A stretch of DNA of 46,215 bases from Sulfurimonas sp. (GTDB lineage: Bacteria > Campylobacterota > Campylobacteria > Campylobacterales > Sulfurimonadaceae). The notes beneath the pieces were generated by a model. It was not told the DNA's origin. It made no database searches and worked only from the letters and a program-made list of their open reading frames with translations. This document shows, piece after piece, positions 14,010-22,905 of this stretch (position 1 is the stretch's first letter; every line of letters begins with the position of its first letter). A program made the position numbers and the translations under genes. The stretch is from NCBI GenBank assembly GCA_016735225.1, contig JAERRX010000045.1, positions 1 through 46,215 on the forward strand, written 5' to 3'.

Positions 14010-15384
14010 TTAATACATTCCCGCTGTCACTTGCATACTCATGAAAAAATGCAGCATAATGAGGTAAATATTTATCCCTCCAAGAACGGATAGAAGTATT
14101 TGGACACATTTCTACCATTTCGGATTTAAAATCACCATTTTTATAACTTTTTTTCCATCCATCTTGTGTATGTCTTGATGCAATTGTATTAGCACTTAAA
14201 GAACAACTGCGTTTCACTTTTTTTGCATAAAGTTTATGTCCCATCCTAACACTGCCTAAACTAGATTTTCTACGATATGGTAACCTTTTAGTAGATTTAA
14301 CCATAGCTTCTCTACCTATACTCTGAGCAATTGAGGATATTTCACTCTCAGAGTATCTAGCTACTTGTGCTTTCATTAGACCTTTCATTGGACCACCATA
14401 AGTTCCATTTTTGTAGCCTAGTAGTGCTTCTTTTATTTCATGAGATCTCATATTGGAGACTACTTTAGACTTTCCTAAAGCTTTTTTTTCAAAATTAGCA
14501 CCATGGCAACCAAAACAGCTAGAAGTGCTTACTGCTGAATATCTCTTTTGTGCTTTGTTTTGAAAAGGTTCTTTTAGAGCTATCTTTTTAGCTGGTTTTT
14601 TCACCAAGGTTTTGTTGAATGCTACTACATCTTTGTCTTTTGGTGAGTCCTCTTTCCAAACTATTATAGTGTCTGCGACTGTATGATTTAGTTTAAAGCT
14701 AGTGTTGTAATTTTTCAAGCCAGATATAGCTACATTAAATTTCTGTTTCTTATACTTAACAACTATCTCATGTATATAGAGATCGCCTTGCATATACTCT
14801 AGTTTTATCTCTGGTTTAAGTTGCTTGAGTTTTTTTGAATTGTAGAGTTTTTGAGCTTGTGCCACTGGCACTTGAACCTCTACATCAATACTCAAACCTT
14901 TTGAGCTTATAGTCGTTACAAACGCTTCATTATCTGCATTGTAGCTAGATACATCATTGTTTACAAATGCTTTTATTGTTGGTTTTCCCAAATAACTATT
15001 TAAAATTCCATTGAGTGATCTTGCCAATACTTTTGGTAAGTCAGCCTTCGCTTTTTTCATTTTTGAAGCTTGTTTAACTAAATCGTTTTCATATTTTTGA
15101 ACACTTTTATCATATACCTTATCTATCTGCACTATCTTCTTTTGTACTCTGAGTCTCTCTTTATCTACTCTTTTGTTAAAGGCAGGTGTCTTTTCAAAAG
15201 AGCCTTTACTTAGAGTTTTTTCTACAGGGTAGGACTCTTTTTGTGGTCTCTTTATAGTTGAAGCCTCATAGCTTTGAATATATTTTGTTTTTTTATACTC
15301 AAGAAATTTATCTACCGTAGTTGTAGAGATGGACTCTGCAAGCAAAGGTATCACTAGAAGTGTAGTCAGTAAAAGTTTAGTCAT
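14002..15384 (-). CDS. Exported c-type cytochrome-like protein, paralogue of VP2 N-terminus
   Basis: This 460-residue protein has a signal peptide (1-16), a lysine-rich helical stretch (60-120), and a beta domain with 'YLGKPTIKAF' and 'YNADNEAFV' (130-245). These parts align along their length with the N-terminal part of VP2. A c-type haem site 'CFGCH' follows at 290-294, with a possible Met ligand in 'GGPMKGLM' (about 326-333), giving a class I cytochrome domain. A C-terminal section has 'SCSLSANTIASRHTQDGW' and 'MCPN', like the cytochrome-associated tail domain common in Campylobacterota. Thus one N-terminal module is joined to a haem domain here and to a hypervariable Lcl domain in VP2. 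It follows the LPP20-like gene without a gap. Confidence 0.75.
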   Translation of the reverse strand: MTKLLLTTLLVIPLLAESISTTTVDKFLEYKKTKYIQSYEASTIKRPQKESYPVEKTLSKGSFEKTPAFNKRVDKERLRVQKKIVQIDKVYDKSVQKYENDLVKQASKMKKAKADLPKVLARSLNGILNSYLGKPTIKAFVNNDVSSYNADNEAFVTTISSKGLSIDVEVQVPVAQAQKLYNSKKLKQLKPEIKLEYMQGDLYIHEIVVKYKKQKFNVAISGLKNYNTSFKLNHTVADTIIVWKEDSPKDKDVVAFNKTLVKKPAKKIALKEPFQNKAQKRYSAVSTSSCFGCHGANFEKKALGKSKVVSNMRSHEIKEALLGYKNGTYGGPMKGLMKAQVARYSESEISSIAQSIGREAMVKSTKRLPYRRKSSLGSVRMGHKLYAKKVKRSCSLSANTIASRHTQDGWKKSYKNGDFKSEMVEMCPNTSIRSWRDKYLPHYAAFFHEYASDSGNVLSE

Positions 15385-16656
15385 TTAGTTTGTCCTATTT
15401 ATCATATTGATAAGTTTGTTTTGTAAGTTTGTATCTATGCTCTCTACTTCTGAAAGCTCATAGTTAAAATCCTCTTGCTCTTGGTCTGCATAAGTGTAGT
15501 CTCTTTTTTCATGTGCCATGACTCTATTTTTTTTGTTTTTAAGCTTCATATCAAAACTAAAGTAGTGTACATTATTACCAAGTTGTTCTGAGTAAAACTT
15601 TTTATGCTTTAGATATATTGAAAACTTATTTGCATTTTCACAAGAGGGGGAGTAGTTTATATTTAGACTTTTTAAAGTTCTTTCAAGCTTATTTTTCCAG
15701 CCCTCTGCTCCAAAACACTCAGGGCTATGCTTAAGCTCTAAGCAGTATAGTTTTGGAATCAAATCGTTTTGAGAATATTTTGTATTTTTCATCTGAACAC
15801 TTTTTTCTTTAATAAACTTATTGTTTTTGTTGTAAAGCTTATATCTAATATATATATGACCGCTTTGAAGAATTTTGTACTTACCTTTGAGTTTGTACTG
15901 CTTATAAGTGCTACTGTTGGAGCTTGAAAACTCTTGCATATTACTCTGTAGTTCTTTTGCAAACACTGTAGCAGTTAAAGAGTTTTTATATCTAGCAAAA
16001 TCAATATATGTACTCTTGTTTTTAATTTCAAAGGCTTCAACAAAGAGTTCTACTGCTTCATGTAGATTATTTGCTTTTGTATTTAGCTCGGAAAGTTCAA
16101 AGTCTATCTCGTCTCTATTTGTCAAAAGAGGTGCAAACTCTCTACTCCCAAGAAAAAAAGCGACAACCTTATACTTTTCTATTTTAGCTAAGAGTGTTAA
16201 ACTTTTTTTGTAGTGTGCTCTTTTTTCTTCTAAAGTATAGAGCGATATATCTTTTTTATAAAGAGCATTTACACTTTTTGTATCTTTTGTTATTGAGTTA
16301 AGATAGAGAGGAAGAGAGACGGTAGAGTTTATGGAAGCTCTCACTTTTAGAGTTTTTAAAGGAGGTGCATCTTCTTGAGGTTCTTGTTTTATAACTTCAT
16401 ATTTCACCCCAATCATTGGAAGATCAGAGATAATATTTAAAGAAGTTCTTATCTGCTTGTCGATATCGCCATTTTTTTCAGTTATCGACTGGTAAAACTC
16501 TGCTTTTACTTCTGACTTTATCATACTAGAGAGAGACTCCAATGCACTTTTTTTAGCACCATAAAGAGTATAGTCCTCAGACACAACCTCAACTGTTTGA
16601 GAAAGCAGATCAACACTAAAGAGAGTAACAAGTAGCATTATATATATTATTTTCAT
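15385..16656 (-). CDS. Exported LPP20-like protein, first gene of the minus-strand cluster
   Basis: This 423-residue protein has a signal peptide (1-20). Residues about 22-120 have the 'AKKSALESLSSMIKSEVKAEF' helix followed by a beta strand, the pattern of LPP20/FlgT-N-like domains found in outer-membrane-associated proteins. The rest (helical 140-230, beta 230-420) I do not recognise. It is the promoter-proximal gene of the cluster. The 62 bases upstream, to the alr stop, are AT-rich with a repeated ACAGTAAA just before the start, and no good ribosome-binding site is visible. A second in-phase ATG at codon 7 would also keep the signal peptide. Confidence 0.6.
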   Translation of the reverse strand: MKIIYIMLLVTLFSVDLLSQTVEVVSEDYTLYGAKKSALESLSSMIKSEVKAEFYQSITEKNGDIDKQIRTSLNIISDLPMIGVKYEVIKQEPQEDAPPLKTLKVRASINSTVSLPLYLNSITKDTKSVNALYKKDISLYTLEEKRAHYKKSLTLLAKIEKYKVVAFFLGSREFAPLLTNRDEIDFELSELNTKANNLHEAVELFVEAFEIKNKSTYIDFARYKNSLTATVFAKELQSNMQEFSSSNSSTYKQYKLKGKYKILQSGHIYIRYKLYNKNNKFIKEKSVQMKNTKYSQNDLIPKLYCLELKHSPECFGAEGWKNKLERTLKSLNINYSPSCENANKFSIYLKHKKFYSEQLGNNVHYFSFDMKLKNKKNRVMAHEKRDYTYADQEQEDFNYELSEVESIDTNLQNKLINMINRTN

Positions 16657-16718
16657 ATATTTATTTTACTGTTTTACTGTTTATTTATTCCTGAAAGAAA
16701 CAAAAAATATTCAAATGG

Positions 16719-17720
16719 CTAGAGTATCTCCCTTTTTAAGTCTGCCTTTAAAGATGTTAATATCTCATAAGGTATAGTTCTAGCTAAATTAGCAAGAACT
16801 CTTGCATCTTTAAAAATTAAAAGTTGTTCATCCTCACCTATAAATGAACTGTTGTCCATAGATATTTTTCCTATTAGCTCTTTGTTATGCGGTGTTTTAA
16901 AGTTGTTTGAGAGTGTTCTAAAAAAACCATCTCCATAACCAAAGTCATAGTTTGATACAAGACAATCATTTAAGATAGTCTTAGTTCCTCCATAGCCAAC
17001 TTTTTGACCCCTCTTGACACTTCTAGTGGATATTTTTTGTGCATATAGAGATAAAACAGGAGCTAGTTTTTTATCTGCATCTAGGCAACCATAAACAGCG
17101 ATACCAACCCTCGCCATATCTTCATCAAAGTTTGAAGTTCTAAAAAGAGATGCGGAGTTTGCCGAGTGAAACCTTAGTGTTTTAAAACCAAACTCTTTTG
17201 CTAACTCTTTTGCTTCATCTTTTATCTTTTTAAAATTACTGTTTTGCCAAAACCACTCACTTGTTAGCTCATCTGCACTTCTATGGTGTGAAAAAACTGC
17301 TTCTAGTTTTAGACCTGCTTTTTTTATCTTTATAAAGGCTAGTCTTAGATCGCTTTTGTCTATGCCATTTCTGTGCATTCCTGTATCGACTTTGAGTTCT
17401 ACTTTTGTACCTTTTGCAAACTTTTGTATGGAGTTTATGTCGTTAATAGCGTATCGCATCTTAGCATTTGCACTAGTTGGATAGTCTGCTAGGACTAAGA
17501 TATACTCAAAAAACTTTTCTATCCTTTTTGCTTCTGACTCGAAACGAACGACCGCTTTTTTTATGCCATATATTTTAGATAGTGAAGCTATCTCTATAAG
17601 TCCGTGTCCATAAGCATTGTCTTTTAAGACTATTGCTATTTTATCTTTGCTTTTTGTGTGATTTGTGATAATATCTAGGTTGTTAAAAAAATTGTTTTTA
17701 TTTAAAGTTATATAAGCCAT
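16719..17720 (-). CDS. alr: Alanine racemase
   Basis: This PLP enzyme interconverts L- and D-alanine for peptidoglycan. The PLP lysine lies in 'VLKDNAYGHG' near the N-terminus (the family's 'vvKAnAYGHG'), and 'LKVDTGMHRNG', 'FSHHRSAD' and 'ARVGIAVYG' are family elements. The C-terminal catalytic tyrosine region 'KVGYGGTK' and 'KISMDNSS' are present. I choose the ATG at 17720 (MAYITLNK), because a GTG five codons upstream adds residues not expected in the family and its sequence overlaps a TATAAT box. At about 333 residues it is slightly short but complete. It is divergent from the agmatine deiminase gene with only 16 bases between the starts. Confidence 0.92.
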   Translation of the reverse strand: MAYITLNKNNFFNNLDIITNHTKSKDKIAIVLKDNAYGHGLIEIASLSKIYGIKKAVVRFESEAKRIEKFFEYILVLADYPTSANAKMRYAINDINSIQKFAKGTKVELKVDTGMHRNGIDKSDLRLAFIKIKKAGLKLEAVFSHHRSADELTSEWFWQNSNFKKIKDEAKELAKEFGFKTLRFHSANSASLFRTSNFDEDMARVGIAVYGCLDADKKLAPVLSLYAQKISTRSVKRGQKVGYGGTKTILNDCLVSNYDFGYGDGFFRTLSNNFKTPHNKELIGKISMDNSSFIGEDEQLLIFKDARVLANLARTIPYEILTSLKADLKREIL

Positions 17721-17726
17721 AAAGGA

Positions 17727-17732
17727 ATTATA
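17727..17732 (-). promoter_or_regulatory. Candidate -10 box of alr
   Basis: A perfect TATAAT on the minus strand ends 6 bases before the alr ATG. Transcription from it would start at or near the ATG, predicting a leaderless or nearly leaderless mRNA. The same bases lie between the ribosome-binding site (AAAGGA) and the start codon of the divergent agmatine deiminase gene. No TTGACA-like -35 is evident, which is common in this phylum. Confidence 0.4.
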
Positions 17733-17736
17733 CACT

Positions 17737-18729
17737 ATGAAACGCCTAATCGCAGAGTTTGAAGAGCAAAGTTTTACTCAAATGATATTTCCTCATAAAA
17801 ATACCGACTGGTTAGAGTATTTAGATGAGACTATCACTACATTTGTAAAGATCATAAATGAGATAGTAAAATATCAAAAATGCTTAGTTGTTTGTGCAGA
17901 TATAAAAGATACAAAGAGGAGGTTTAAAAAAAACACAAATCTTTTTTTTGTTGAGTATGAGAGTGATGATACTTGGGCGAGGGACTGCTCAGCATTTTCT
18001 ATCGTAGATGCAGGTGAGCTTAAGCTACTAAACTTTATATTTGATGCTTGGGGAGGGAAGTTTAACTGTTCTAAGGACAATCTTTTAAGCTCTTGCATCT
18101 CAAAACATTATAAGGCTCAGATGCAAGATGTAGAGTTTATCTTAGAGGGTGGGGCAGTTGAGAGCAATGGAGATGGACTCATACTGACTACATCTAGTTG
18201 TATGCTAAAGAGAAACCCAAACTTAGATAAAAAAGAGATAAGTAAAAAGTTAAAATATGAGTTTGGAGCAAGTGAGGTGTTGTACCTAGATCATGGCTAT
18301 CTAAAAGGGGATGATACAGACTCACATATAGATACCCTAGCAAGGTTTATAGATGCTAAAACCATCATCTATCTTAGATGCGATGATAAAAATGATGAGC
18401 ATTTTGTGGAGTTAAACAAGATGCAAGAAGAGCTACAAAGGTTTGCAACTAGACTAGATCTAACTCTTATATCTCTTCCTATGGCAGATGCTGTCTGTTT
18501 TAAAGAAGAAAGACTACCAGCAACTTATCTAAACTTTCTTTTTATAAATGAGGCTATTTTGGTTCCTGTTTATGGAGTAAAGCAAGACATAGAAGCTTTA
18601 AAGATTTTCAAAAAAACCTTTAAACACAAAACTATCATACCTATAAACTGCTCAACTCTTATAAAACAGCATGGCTCACTTCACTGTGTTACTATGAACT
18701 TCGCTAGTGGCATTGACATCTTGGTTTAG
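17737..18729 (+). CDS. aguA: Agmatine deiminase (peptidyl-arginine deiminase family)
   Basis: This 330-residue enzyme hydrolyses agmatine to N-carbamoylputrescine and ammonia in polyamine synthesis. Family landmarks are 'DDTWARDCS' (substrate Asp/Trp/Arg), 'ILEGGAVE' (Glu), 'DTDSHIDTLARF' (catalytic His and Asp) and the catalytic cysteine in 'GSLHCVTMNF' near the C-terminus. All catalytic residues are present. The start has AAAGGA ten bases upstream. It belongs to the compact agmatine deiminase branch common in Campylobacterota. Confidence 0.93.
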   Translation: MKRLIAEFEEQSFTQMIFPHKNTDWLEYLDETITTFVKIINEIVKYQKCLVVCADIKDTKRRFKKNTNLFFVEYESDDTWARDCSAFSIVDAGELKLLNFIFDAWGGKFNCSKDNLLSSCISKHYKAQMQDVEFILEGGAVESNGDGLILTTSSCMLKRNPNLDKKEISKKLKYEFGASEVLYLDHGYLKGDDTDSHIDTLARFIDAKTIIYLRCDDKNDEHFVELNKMQEELQRFATRLDLTLISLPMADAVCFKEERLPATYLNFLFINEAILVPVYGVKQDIEALKIFKKTFKHKTIIPINCSTLIKQHGSLHCVTMNFASGIDILV

Positions 18730-18819
18730 TATCGCTGTTCCACTCATGATAAGATAGGTTGCTAGAGCGAAACCTATGGCTATTAAGATGATTTTTTTTA
18801 TTTTTTGAATTTTATTCAT
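18676..18819 (-). CDS. Candidate 47-residue single-pass membrane protein
   Basis: An ATG at 18819 opens a 47-codon frame ending in TGA at 18676. The product has a lysine-rich N-terminus (MNKIQKIKK), one strong membrane segment (about residues 10-32, ending 'YLIMSGTAIL') and a short polar tail. Its 3' 54 bases overlap the end of the agmatine deiminase gene on the other strand. The composition is protein-like, but there is no clear ribosome-binding site and no recognised family, so it remains a candidate. Confidence 0.4.
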   Translation of the reverse strand: MNKIQKIKKIILIAIGFALATYLIMSGTAILNQDVNATSEVHSNTVK

Positions 18820-18903
18820 GGCGGTATGGTATAAAAAATAAATTAACACTTTCGTAACGCTACTTTAATATCATTGGTAAATTTAAATTTTAAGGTTTAG
18901 CAA

Positions 18904-20919
18904 ATGAATAAAATTATACCTCTATCACTAATGGCTACTGCTTTTCTTGGAGCTGATGATATTCAACTAGCTCCCATAAATATAGAATCAACACTTATAA
19001 CTCAAGTTAGTCAAAATGCTCAAGTTTCTGCAGACTTAGCTCAAGCACTAAGCACAAGTGTTCCCAGTATAGATATGAGTCGCCGTAGTGGCATAGCAAA
19101 TGATATATATATCCGTGGACAAAAACGAGACAACATCTCAGTTGAAGTTGATGGAACAAAAGTTCAGGGAGCTTGTCCAAACAGAATGGATCCTCCCATC
19201 TCTCATATATTGTCAAACCAGATAGAAAGTATAGAGGTTATAGAGGGTCCCTATGATGTTACAAACTTTGGAACACTTAGTGGTGGGGTTATCATAAAAA
19301 CAAAGCAACCAAAAAAAGGCTTTCACGGAGAGGCAAACTTAGGTTATGGAACTTTTAACTATAAAAAAGCTGGAGTAAGTTTAAATGGTGGAAATGATAT
19401 TGTCCGTGTTTTGATTAGCGGTTCTAGTGAGTCAAGTGAGCAGTATAAAGATGGAAATGGAGATAGACTTTCAGACCAAATAGATAACTATGTAGCAAAA
19501 AACCCAAACCTTATAGGAGGAAAGTTTGACCCTAGACTAAAGCCTGATAAGCAAGATATGAAAGCATATCAAAAAGAGTCTCTTATGACTAAGGTGTTTG
19601 TTAATGTTACTGATGAGCAAGAGCTTCGACTAGGATATACAAAAAATAATTCCGAAGATGTTTTGTATCCAAACTCAAAGATGGATGCTGATTATGATAT
19701 ATCCAATATTTATAGTGTTGAGTATGATATAAAAAATATCAATGATTTTTATAAAAACATTAACTTGCAGTACTACTATTCTGATGTTGATCATCCTATG
19801 GATACTTCAAACAGAATGTCATCACTTTCCCCCGTTGGAGTAATGACAAATCATCTAAAAACTACTATGGAAGGCTTAAAACTAAAAAATAACTTTGATA
19901 TAGATAGTTATAAACTTTTACTAGGTCTAGATGCAAGTGAGAGAACTTGGGATGGTTCATACTATAGAAACTCTAAGCCTCTTATGGGTGGTAGAAAAAG
20001 TATAGATGATGCACTTACAACAAACAAGTCTGTTTTTGCAAAACTAGATAAAAGCTTTAACTCTTTTTCTCTTAGTTTGGGTGCAAGATACGACTCCACA
20101 GAGATAACAAATGCAACACTAAACTCAAATGATTATACAGCATTAAGCACCAACATCATGAGTACATATAATCTAAACAGAGATAACAAGATATTTTTAG
20201 GAGTTGGTCAAGCCTCTCGTGTTCCAGATGCAAGAGAGCTTTACTTTAGAGGTTCAGATGGTAAACTAAAGGGTAGCTCACACTTAGAACAAACAACAAA
20301 TACAGAGATTGACTTTGGATATGAAACAGACAATGATGACTTTAAGCTTAAGCTAAAGGGTTTTTACTCAACTCTTCACGATTATATCTACTACCAAAAA
20401 CAAGCAAACGGCACTAATATTTCTAAAAACAATTTTAAAAACATAGATGCTAGTGTCTATGGAGCGGAGCTAAGCTCAACCTACTATGTAAGTGATACAG
20501 TAGCTTTAGACTTAGGTGCTTCATATAAACGAGGAGAAAAAGATAAAGCTCTTAGTGGACAGAGTAACAAAAACTTAGCAGATATAGCACCTCTAAGAGG
20601 AAATCTCGCACTAAGTTATGAATACAAAAAAGATAGCATAGCCATGATAGAGCTACAAGCATCTGATAGATGGAGTGAGTATGACTCGGACAATGGAGAG
20701 CAAGAACTTGGTGCATGGGCTGTTTTAAATTTAAAAGTAAAACATGCTGTAAATAAAAACTTTGACTTTACTATAGGTGCAAATAACCTTCTTGATGAAA
20801 CTTATGCGATAAGCAACACATACTCCGACCTTGTTCTTTTAACAGGTGGAGCAACTGATGTTATGTTAGTCAATGAAGTAGGAAGATATATCTATACTAA
20901 CTTAACTTTTAAATTTTAA
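18904..20919 (+). CDS. TonB-dependent receptor, OprC/NosA-like (copper)
   Basis: This 671-residue outer-membrane receptor has a short signal peptide (1-16), a plug domain ('IYIRGQKRDNISVEVDG', 'IESIEVIEGPYDV') and a beta-barrel ending in 'YTNLTFKF' with the terminal Phe needed for Bam insertion. In the plug, 'CPNRMDPP' gives the CxxxM motif of the copper receptor OprC, and 'HPMDTSNRM' in the barrel gives the matching HxM motif. Together they form the known Cu ligand set, so copper uptake is the best guess. An AAGG ribosome-binding site precedes the ATG. The region 18820-18903 upstream holds an AT-rich perfect palindrome AAATTTAAATTT, a possible operator. Confidence 0.85.
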   Translation: MNKIIPLSLMATAFLGADDIQLAPINIESTLITQVSQNAQVSADLAQALSTSVPSIDMSRRSGIANDIYIRGQKRDNISVEVDGTKVQGACPNRMDPPISHILSNQIESIEVIEGPYDVTNFGTLSGGVIIKTKQPKKGFHGEANLGYGTFNYKKAGVSLNGGNDIVRVLISGSSESSEQYKDGNGDRLSDQIDNYVAKNPNLIGGKFDPRLKPDKQDMKAYQKESLMTKVFVNVTDEQELRLGYTKNNSEDVLYPNSKMDADYDISNIYSVEYDIKNINDFYKNINLQYYYSDVDHPMDTSNRMSSLSPVGVMTNHLKTTMEGLKLKNNFDIDSYKLLLGLDASERTWDGSYYRNSKPLMGGRKSIDDALTTNKSVFAKLDKSFNSFSLSLGARYDSTEITNATLNSNDYTALSTNIMSTYNLNRDNKIFLGVGQASRVPDARELYFRGSDGKLKGSSHLEQTTNTEIDFGYETDNDDFKLKLKGFYSTLHDYIYYQKQANGTNISKNNFKNIDASVYGAELSSTYYVSDTVALDLGASYKRGEKDKALSGQSNKNLADIAPLRGNLALSYEYKKDSIAMIELQASDRWSEYDSDNGEQELGAWAVLNLKVKHAVNKNFDFTIGANNLLDETYAISNTYSDLVLLTGGATDVMLVNEVGRYIYTNLTFKF

Positions 20920-20922
20920 ATT

Positions 20923-21672
20923 TTATTCAGGTTGGTGTTCTTTTTGCACCATCTCTACTATTTCATCTTTTACAAATAGAAGGTTTTTATAAATATCTTT
21001 TAAATCATCGATGCGAGTAGATAGAAAATCACGGCTTACAAAATATTGATATTTGTCTTTTGCTAATTTTTTTAATATTACAAAGTTCCAAGTAGCACCT
21101 ACAACATAAGCACCTTTCATTTCCTCGAACTTGTTGAGCTCAACAGCACAGATGAGTTCTGCTAAGAGTTGTGGCTCAGGGTCACCTCCGCCTTGCGATG
21201 GCTTATACTCTTGTATAAAAAAATATGGGGCTTCTGGATAGTCCAATCCTTTTGCTACATAAAAATCACAATATCCATTAAAATCAATTTTATCGTTGGT
21301 GTATGTTAGATTTTTATGATAATAGTTACCTATCTTTAACTCTCTATCTAAAAAATTAACCCTTTCAAGAATAGAGCCAATAAAAACAACTTTAAGAGTA
21401 TCTTCATTAAATTTATTTATCAAATCTCCATATTTATCTAACAGCTTCTGTAAAAAAATCTCAACATCATTTGAAACTATTATATTGTTTTTGAACCAAA
21501 TATCAAATTGGTACCCTTGGTTAAATTCTTTATTTATTATCTCTAGTTCTCTTAAGTATTTCATATCAACACTGCTAAAAGCTTTGGGTTTATCTTCTTT
21601 AACTAGATCCAATAATTTCTTCAACTCTTCTATCTCTTTTGCTTGTTCTTTTATTTTTTTAGTGTCAGTCAT
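20923..21672 (-). CDS. Possible PD-(D/E)XK-like nuclease-fold protein
   Basis: This 249-residue protein has an N-terminal coiled-coil (about 1-28). A central segment has a beta-strand Asp in 'NGYCDFYVAKG' (about 143-153) followed by 'FFIQEYKPSQGGGDP' (about 163-177), with the spacing D-x(n)-ExK of PD-(D/E)XK nucleases. A later 'QLLAELICAV' helix also fits that fold. I know similar hypothetical proteins from scattered bacteria but no function. It is convergent with the receptor gene (3-base gap) and is preceded by a 140-base AT-rich gap before ispG. Nuclease activity is inference from motif spacing only. Confidence 0.5.
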   Translation of the reverse strand: MTDTKKIKEQAKEIEELKKLLDLVKEDKPKAFSSVDMKYLRELEIINKEFNQGYQFDIWFKNNIIVSNDVEIFLQKLLDKYGDLINKFNEDTLKVVFIGSILERVNFLDRELKIGNYYHKNLTYTNDKIDFNGYCDFYVAKGLDYPEAPYFFIQEYKPSQGGGDPEPQLLAELICAVELNKFEEMKGAYVVGATWNFVILKKLAKDKYQYFVSRDFLSTRIDDLKDIYKNLLFVKDEIVEMVQKEHQPE

Positions 21673-21813
21673 GTTGTTATCCCCTCTTTCTCATTATACC
21701 AAAAAGATAAAAAATATTTTATCTTTTTGAGGATTTGAGGATTTATAAAATTTAAATCATACTACTTAAATTTTAAAGCACTCTCTTATATCAAAAAAGA
21801 TAGAATTCTTTTT

Positions 21814-22875
21814 ATGATTAATAGAGTAAAAACAAAAAAAATATTTGTAGGCAATGTTGGTGTTGGTGGAGATGCCCCCATCTCAAAACAGTCGATGACC
21901 TACTCAAAAACCTCCGATGTTGCATCTACAGTTGAGCAGATAAAAAGAGTTCACTTTGCTGGCTGTGATATTGTCCGCTGTGCTGTTCCTGACATGGAAG
22001 CTGCACTTGCCTTAAAAAGCATAAAAGAGCAGATAGAACTGCCTCTTGTTGCAGATATTCACTTTAACTATAAGCTCGCACTTGTTGCCGCTGAAGTTGT
22101 TGATTGCATCCGTATTAACCCTGGGAATATTGGCTCAAAACAAAGAGTAAAAGAGGTCGTAAAAGCTTGTCAAGCTAGAGGTATTCCTATTCGCATCGGT
22201 GTCAATTCTGGTTCTTTAGAAAAAGAGTTTTTAAACAAGTATGGACAAACTGCACAGGGTATGGTGGCATCTGCTGAGTACAACATAAAGTATCTTGAAG
22301 ATTTAGGCTTTGAAGATATCAAGGTATCTCTTAAGGCTAGTGATGTACAAAGAACCGTAGAAGCTTACAGAATGTTACGCCCAAAAAACAACTACCCTTT
22401 TCATATAGGTGTTACTGAAGCAGGAACTCTTTTTCATGCAACTGTTAAAAGTTCCATAGGGCTTGGTACACTTCTTCTTGATGGCATAGGCGACACTATG
22501 AGAGTTTCTATCACAGGAGAGCTTGAAGAGGAGATAAATGTAGCTCGTGCCATCTTAAAAGATAGTGGAGCGATGCCAGATGGTTTAAATATCATCTCAT
22601 GCCCAACTTGTGGACGCATTGAAGCCAACTTAGTTTCTGCTGTGGCTGAGATAGAAAAAAGAACAGCACATATAAAAGCACCTCTAAATGTTTCTGTCAT
22701 GGGTTGTGTTGTAAATGCCATAGGAGAAGCTGCTCATTCTGATGTCGCTATAGCTTATGGAAAAGGTAAGGGTCTTGTTATGGTAAAGGGCGAAGTTGTT
22801 GCCAACTTACAAGAGAGTGAACTTGTCGATAGGTTTGTAGGTGAAGTAGAAAAGATGGCAGCAAATCAAGAGTAA
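21814..22875 (+). CDS. ispG: (E)-4-hydroxy-3-methylbut-2-enyl-diphosphate synthase
   Basis: This 353-residue iron-sulfur enzyme of the MEP isoprenoid pathway converts MEcPP to HMBPP. The N-terminal TIM barrel has '[12 protein letters not shown]' and '[10 protein letters not shown]', and 'RINPGNIG' is a signature. The C-terminal 4Fe-4S domain has 'SCPTCGRIE' (two Cys) and 'VMGCVVN..GEA' (third Cys). The length matches the short bacterial form. It ends 30 bases before miaA, so the two may be co-transcribed. Confidence 0.96.
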   Translation: MINRVKTKKIFVGNVGVGGDAPISKQSMTYSKTSDVASTVEQIKRVHFAGCDIVRCAVPDMEAALALKSIKEQIELPLVADIHFNYKLALVAAEVVDCIRINPGNIGSKQRVKEVVKACQARGIPIRIGVNSGSLEKEFLNKYGQTAQGMVASAEYNIKYLEDLGFEDIKVSLKASDVQRTVEAYRMLRPKNNYPFHIGVTEAGTLFHATVKSSIGLGTLLLDGIGDTMRVSITGELEEEINVARAILKDSGAMPDGLNIISCPTCGRIEANLVSAVAEIEKRTAHIKAPLNVSVMGCVVNAIGEAAHSDVAIAYGKGKGLVMVKGEVVANLQESELVDRFVGEVEKMAANQE

Positions 22876-22905
22876 ACTTTAAAAATAGCATCAGGAATTG
22901 ACACA

